From: K189A clade bacterium
GTDB taxonomy: Bacteria > Pseudomonadota > Gammaproteobacteria > Pseudomonadales > Azotimanducaceae
Direction: 5' to 3'
Length of the DNA stretch: 38,579 nucleotides
NCBI GenBank assembly: GCA_018607725.1
Contig: JABBAY010000034.1
Coordinates: 1 to 38,579, forward strand
Shown: piece after piece, positions 35,566-38,579 of the stretch
Layout of the letters: each line of letters starts with the position of its first letter
Position numbering within the stretch: position 1 is the stretch's first letter
Position numbers and translations under genes: made by a program
The notes under the pieces: model-generated
The model's database searches: none
What the model was told of the DNA's origin: nothing
Seen by the model: the letters and a program-made list of their open reading frames with translations, nothing else

Positions 35566-35630
35566 AGGACTTGCTACTAACGTCTTAAGACGAACCTGAT
35601 AGACGCTGGGTCCATTCTAAGGACTTGCTA
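35566..35630. repeat. 11-bp direct repeat and 12-bp palindrome before the tRNA gene
   Basis: AGGACTTGCTA occurs at 35566-35576 and 35620-35630. Between them lies the perfect palindrome CGTCTTAAGACG at 35581-35592. The region is the 152-nt spacer between rpoD and the tRNA. A TAGAAT box at 35527-35532 may be a -10 element, without an obvious -35 at 16-18 nt. The repeats could mark processing or a regulator site; no function can be read from them. Confidence 0.55.
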
Positions 35631-35636
35631 AGACAC

Positions 35637-35713
35637 GGGCCTGTAGCTCAGTTGGTTAGAGCACTGGACTCATAATCCATTGGTCGAAGGTTCGAGTCCT
35701 TCCGGGCCCACCA
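35637..35713 (+). tRNA. tRNA with CAU anticodon, probably tRNA-Ile2
   Basis: The 77-nt sequence folds into a complete cloverleaf: acceptor GGGCCTG/CGGGCCC, D-stem GCTC/GAGC, anticodon loop CTCATAA with CAT at 35711 minus 40 (35671-35673), T-stem GAAGG/CCTTC with TTCGAGT, discriminator A and an encoded CCA. A CAU anticodon can be elongator Met or the lysidine-modified Ile2 that reads AUA. A GGGCC acceptor and the position after rpoD resemble ileX of E. coli, so Ile2 is preferred. It is not the initiator, which lacks this anticodon-stem pattern. Position 27-43 is a C-U mismatch at the top of the anticodon stem. Confidence 0.95.
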
Positions 35714-35958
35714 ATAGCGACACGCAGTTCTCCCATAGCAAAAATGTCCAGGCAGATTGCGAAAGCGAGATGCTGAGAGGCAATCTTCCAGCACTAATGT
35801 TTGGCCAGAGCCACTTGGTGTCCACGGTTCCAGATGACTTTCCCTGTGTTTAAGTTAAGCGCTTGCCAATCCAGTTACGGCTGAACCTGGCCATAGCGTG
35901 GGGGGCGCGCGGTCGTTGGAGGTTCGCTGGATTCAAGGAAAAACAGGCGTTCAGCCCG

Positions 35959-36042
35959 GCGCTTTTAGTTAAGAGCTTTTAGTTAAGAGCTTTTAGTTAA
36001 GAGCTTCTAGTTAAGCGCTTCTAGTTCAGAGCTTCTAGTTAA
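35959..36042. repeat. 14-bp tandem repeat, six copies
   Basis: The unit GAGCTTTTAGTTAA is repeated six times without a gap. Copies 1-3 carry CTTTTAG and copies 4-6 carry CTTCTAG. Copies 1 and 5 start GCGC instead of GAGC, and copy 5 ends TTCA. The shared variants suggest that blocks of units were duplicated. The array ends nine nt before the terminator of the TonB receptor gene. Confidence 0.95.
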
Positions 36043-36051
36043 GAGTGACGA

Positions 36052-36084
36052 AAAACGGTGGCGTGAAACTTACGCCACCGTTTT
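36052..36084 (-). terminator. Terminator of the TonB receptor gene
   Basis: AAAACGGTGGCGT and ACGCCACCGTTTT form a perfect 13-bp stem with a 7-nt loop, nine nt past the receptor stop. Read on the minus strand the stem ends in five T residues. On the plus strand it ends in four, so it may also stop transcription coming from the tRNA side. Confidence 0.9.
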
Positions 36085-36092
36085 CAGTGAAC

Positions 36093-38552
36093 CTAGCGGG
36101 CACCGCCCACCATATAGCCGACGCTAATCCCGACAGTGCGGGGATGGGGTCGCAGGCGAATGCCGCTGGCTCCGAAGTTCTCCTGGGTGCCGGTATAGTA
36201 CTCTTCATCGGCAAGATTCTGCACGTAGAGGATCACCTGGATGTTTTCGGTATCATAGCCAGCCCGCAGGTTGATCACGCTATAGTCAGGACTCAGGTAG
36301 GGAAACTCGCCAGGACCTACGGGCCTTACGAGTCCCTGGTTGGGCGAAGGCCCGCGAGTCTGCTTGTTGGTCAACCCTTCGATATCGGAATATTGACCAT
36401 CGCGCCGAATATACTCGAGTCGAACCCAGGCGTCATTGTCAGCCAACGTCCAGCGGTATTCGCCGGCGAGACTCGCGGTCAGCTTGGGTGCCTTGGGTAG
36501 CTCAAGGCCCTTGAGGTCGACCTGGAATCCACCCGTCAACTCCACCAGGTCTGCCTGGGTAATCTCGGTGTCAAGCCAACCGAGTGAAGCGCTGAGGGTG
36601 AGATCGTTAGCGGGTAGGGCCAGTACCTCCAGCTCGAAACCGGTTGCCTTGGCCTTGTCGATGTTGACAGTTTGTTCAAAGTTGGTGGACAGATCGCCCG
36701 GAGTGAGGAAACGGAACGACTCAAACTGTAGATCGCTCCATGCCAGGCGGAAGGCAGAGCCGTTAACGCGCACGCGCCGATCAGCGAATTCTGTCTTGAA
36801 GCCCAACTCGTAGTTCCACAGCTGCTCCTTGTCGAAAGCCACATTGAATGCTGGCGATCCGGTCGCGTTGGTGTTATTGCCAACGCTGGCACCCCCGGCC
36901 TTATATCCCTTCGAGACAATACCGTACACGCTCACATCGGGATTGACCTGATACCGTGCGCCAACCCGTGGAGCGAAGTCTGTAGACTGTTTATCCGCCG
37001 CGGTGAGCGGTCGCGCTGAGTTCGCAAAGCTATTGAAGAAGTCAAATCCTGGACCTCCCGGAAAGCCGGGTGAGCCTGGGAAACAGCAAGTCGGATCGAT
37101 GCCAAAGGCGCGGAGATCATTCTCTACATCGTCGCGGCTAAATCGGCCGCCAGCGATGAGGTCCAGACTGTCGGTGAGGTGGTAGGTAACATCACCAAAC
37201 ACCGCGATGCCCGTGACCTCATGATTCTTGCTGTTCAACAACAGTCCGAGTCCGTCGGGAAATGGCGGTAGGATGCCGACCCCACCGATGGATACGTGGC
37301 CCAATTCTGCGCCAGTTGAGACGTGCACATTGTTCTGCTGCTCTTGACGATCTCTCGAGTAGATGGCGCCCAGGACCAGGTCCATGGATTCGAAAGATCC
37401 CTCGGCGCGCAGTTCGGTGCTCCAGGAGGACCCCTCATATTGGTTGATTCTTCCAAGGCCGTCGAGCCCGCCGACGCCATCATTGTCGAAGCGTCGCTTC
37501 TGGGTCGCTTTGACGATGCCCGTGGTTGATTTCAACGCCCACGCTTCATTCAGTTGATGGGATATGTTGAGAATCGCAACGCTGGTTTCATTTGAGTTGC
37601 TTTCTTCCAGGTCGTGGCTCAACTTGTTGCGATTGTTAGGCCAGAAGCCTGTTCCCGGATCGATAGCGGTTTGAATGCCAAACGAGTCGACAGTATCCAG
37701 GTCCATGATGCCTGAGGGTACATTTTCGTCGTGTCCCTGGTCCTCATCGGCATAGATCAGTGTGAGAGCAACCTGGGTGTCGGCACTCATATCCCACAAA
37801 CCTTTGAGCCTTAGGTTGAGATGCTCGTGACCACTGTCGTTGGCGCCATTCGGCGTGAACCCATTGACCCCAGCCGTCGGGCAGCTGGCCGCGTTGGCAC
37901 CTTGGGCGCAGATGTTATCGACGAGGCCGCCACTCTCTTCGTAATAAGCAAGACCGCGAAGTCCGAATGTATCGGACACGGGAAGATTGACGATTGCCAT
38001 CACGTTGTACTGCTGATTCGCGCCCTTGTAGGATTCACCGCCGGTGAGAACCTTCCAGCCAAACTCATCGGTGGGGTTGCGCGTGGCCATGTTGAGCGCG
38101 CCGCCAACTGCATTGCGGCCAAAGTAAGTGCCTTGAGGACCACGCAGTACTTCGAGCCGCTCCATGTCTGGCAGGAACGGGTTGGAAACCTGTGTGGGCA
38201 CTGACGCAACGCTGAAGCCGTCGAGATAGACGCCGATGGAATTGACGACGGCATTCTCCCCTGACACCAGGTTGTTAACCCCGCGCACTGAGATCCCCAA
38301 TCCGCGGCTGCCGGCCTGACCATCCTCGGTAAAGCTGACATTCGGTGTCATGGCCAGATAGTCAGCAGCCCCCTTAATGTTCCGTCGTTCAATGGCATCG
38401 CCGGTGAAAGCTGTGACACTGACGGGGACTTCCTGCAGCGACTGTTCACGCCGCTGGGCCGTGACCACGATCTCTTCCAACGCGGTTTCTGCGATTGCAG
38501 AAAAGGCGGTAGCTGCGCCCAATAGCAAGCCGATTGATCTTATTATTTTCAC
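36093..38552 (-). CDS. TonB-dependent outer-membrane receptor
   Basis: The 819-residue product is a TonB-driven importer. A signal peptide ends near residue 21 (Ala-Ile-Ala), followed by a TonB-box-like EEIVVTAQRREQS, then the plug with LQEVPVSVTAF, SVRGVNN and VLRGPQGTYFGRNAVGG. The remainder is a 22-strand barrel ending in YLSPDYSVINLRAGYD, the segment VQNLADEEYY and a final strand VGISVGY. Six residues (MVGGAR) follow that last aromatic residue, an unusual end. Two predicted loops carry cysteines: one with Cys pair NICAQG/ASCPTA, the other a Cys-Cys (489-490) followed by a Gly-Pro rich stretch. The start is GTG with AGGGG five nt upstream; the promoter is outside the window. The ligand is unknown; siderophore, vitamin or plant/algal polymer are all possible. 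Confidence 0.94.
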   Translation of the reverse strand: MKIIRSIGLLLGAATAFSAIAETALEEIVVTAQRREQSLQEVPVSVTAFTGDAIERRNIKGAADYLAMTPNVSFTEDGQAGSRGLGISVRGVNNLVSGENAVVNSIGVYLDGFSVASVPTQVSNPFLPDMERLEVLRGPQGTYFGRNAVGGALNMATRNPTDEFGWKVLTGGESYKGANQQYNVMAIVNLPVSDTFGLRGLAYYEESGGLVDNICAQGANAASCPTAGVNGFTPNGANDSGHEHLNLRLKGLWDMSADTQVALTLIYADEDQGHDENVPSGIMDLDTVDSFGIQTAIDPGTGFWPNNRNKLSHDLEESNSNETSVAILNISHQLNEAWALKSTTGIVKATQKRRFDNDGVGGLDGLGRINQYEGSSWSTELRAEGSFESMDLVLGAIYSRDRQEQQNNVHVSTGAELGHVSIGGVGILPPFPDGLGLLLNSKNHEVTGIAVFGDVTYHLTDSLDLIAGGRFSRDDVENDLRAFGIDPTCCFPGSPGFPGGPGFDFFNSFANSARPLTAADKQSTDFAPRVGARYQVNPDVSVYGIVSKGYKAGGASVGNNTNATGSPAFNVAFDKEQLWNYELGFKTEFADRRVRVNGSAFRLAWSDLQFESFRFLTPGDLSTNFEQTVNIDKAKATGFELEVLALPANDLTLSASLGWLDTEITQADLVELTGGFQVDLKGLELPKAPKLTASLAGEYRWTLADNDAWVRLEYIRRDGQYSDIEGLTNKQTRGPSPNQGLVRPVGPGEFPYLSPDYSVINLRAGYDTENIQVILYVQNLADEEYYTGTQENFGASGIRLRPHPRTVGISVGYMVGGAR

Positions 38553-38579
38553 AGGATCCCCTCAGTTAATGTGCAATAT

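Larger units (their letters stand above)
35714..36092. other. 379-nt non-coding stretch between the tRNA and the TonB receptor
   Basis: I see no gene here. The left two thirds (35714-35958) contain no motif I recognise and no copy of the tRNA 3' end that would mark an attachment site. The right part holds the six-copy 14-bp tandem repeat at 35959-36042 and the receptor terminator at 36052-36084. No clear terminator with a T-run follows the tRNA gene. Confidence 0.6.

Noticed and set aside
35637-35713. Initiator tRNA-fMet
   Set aside because: The CAU anticodon fits, but the three G-C pairs at the base of the anticodon stem and the 1-72 mismatch of initiators are absent.
35959-36042. CRISPR array
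   Set aside because: Units are only 14 bp and directly adjacent, without spacers, and no cas gene is near.
36045-36500. 151-codon plus-strand frame starting at the terminator
   Set aside because: It begins inside the terminator hairpin and runs antisense to the end of the TonB receptor.

Overview
The window is chromosomal DNA of a gammaproteobacterium related to the Pseudomonadales/Cellvibrionales. This rests on gene order (accC-side prmA-dusB-fis-purHD; lptD-surA-pdxA-rsmA-apaH beside divergent amgK-murU; trpGDC-crp-OsmC-coq7-HIT; tsaD|rpsU-yqeY-dnaG-rpoD-tRNA(CAU)), all of which are pseudomonad-type blocks. Gene density is high, base composition looks moderate and even, and no insertion sequence, phage gene or CRISPR array was seen. 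Most of the window is housekeeping core. The only clearly accessory-looking part is the right end, after the tRNA.

Layout. 1-6.7 kb (+): prmA, a zinc-ribbon/DUF3426 membrane protein, dusB-fis, a strong terminator, then purH-purD. 6.7-14.4 kb (-): a run read right to left as lptD-surA-pdxA-rsmA-apaH-cca. 14.5-21.3 kb (+): amgK-murU (peptidoglycan sugar recycling), rpe, then a compact trpE-trpG-trpD-trpC operon. 21.3-23.7 kb: crp/vfr (-), an OsmC protein (+), then HIT and coq7 (-). 24.0-28.2 kb (-): a two-gene RND efflux pump. 28.5-30.4 kb (-): tsaD-folB-folK. 30.5-35.7 kb (+): the macromolecular synthesis block rpsU, yqeY, dnaG, rpoD and a CAU tRNA. 35.7-36.1 kb: a non-coding stretch with a 14-bp tandem repeat and a terminator. 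36.1-38.6 kb (-): a TonB-dependent receptor.

How the genes work together. The lptD-surA pair serves outer-membrane assembly, and amgK-murU beside it serves cell-wall recycling. rsmA, prmA, dusB, cca, tsaD and rpsU serve ribosome and tRNA maturation. purHD, the trp genes, pdxA, rpe and folBK supply small-molecule biosynthesis. crp, fis and rpoD are global transcription factors. Three genes usual in related blocks are absent here: apaG (between rsmA and apaH), gph (between rpe and trpE) and plsY (between tsaD and folB).

Start sites. Several genes appear to start at GTG or TTG (prmA, the DUF3426 gene, apaH, the RND adaptor, dnaG, the TonB receptor, perhaps lptD). For apaH and the adaptor a well-placed Shine-Dalgarno supports the TTG. 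I did not find a convincing new defence or mobile system. The most unusual signals are an E-x-D in place of the D-x-D metal motif of Cca, lptD without a convincing start, the 14-bp tandem repeat between the tRNA and the TonB receptor gene, hairpins sitting on the stop codons at convergent gene junctions, and two possible small ORFs in the rpsU-dnaG interval.
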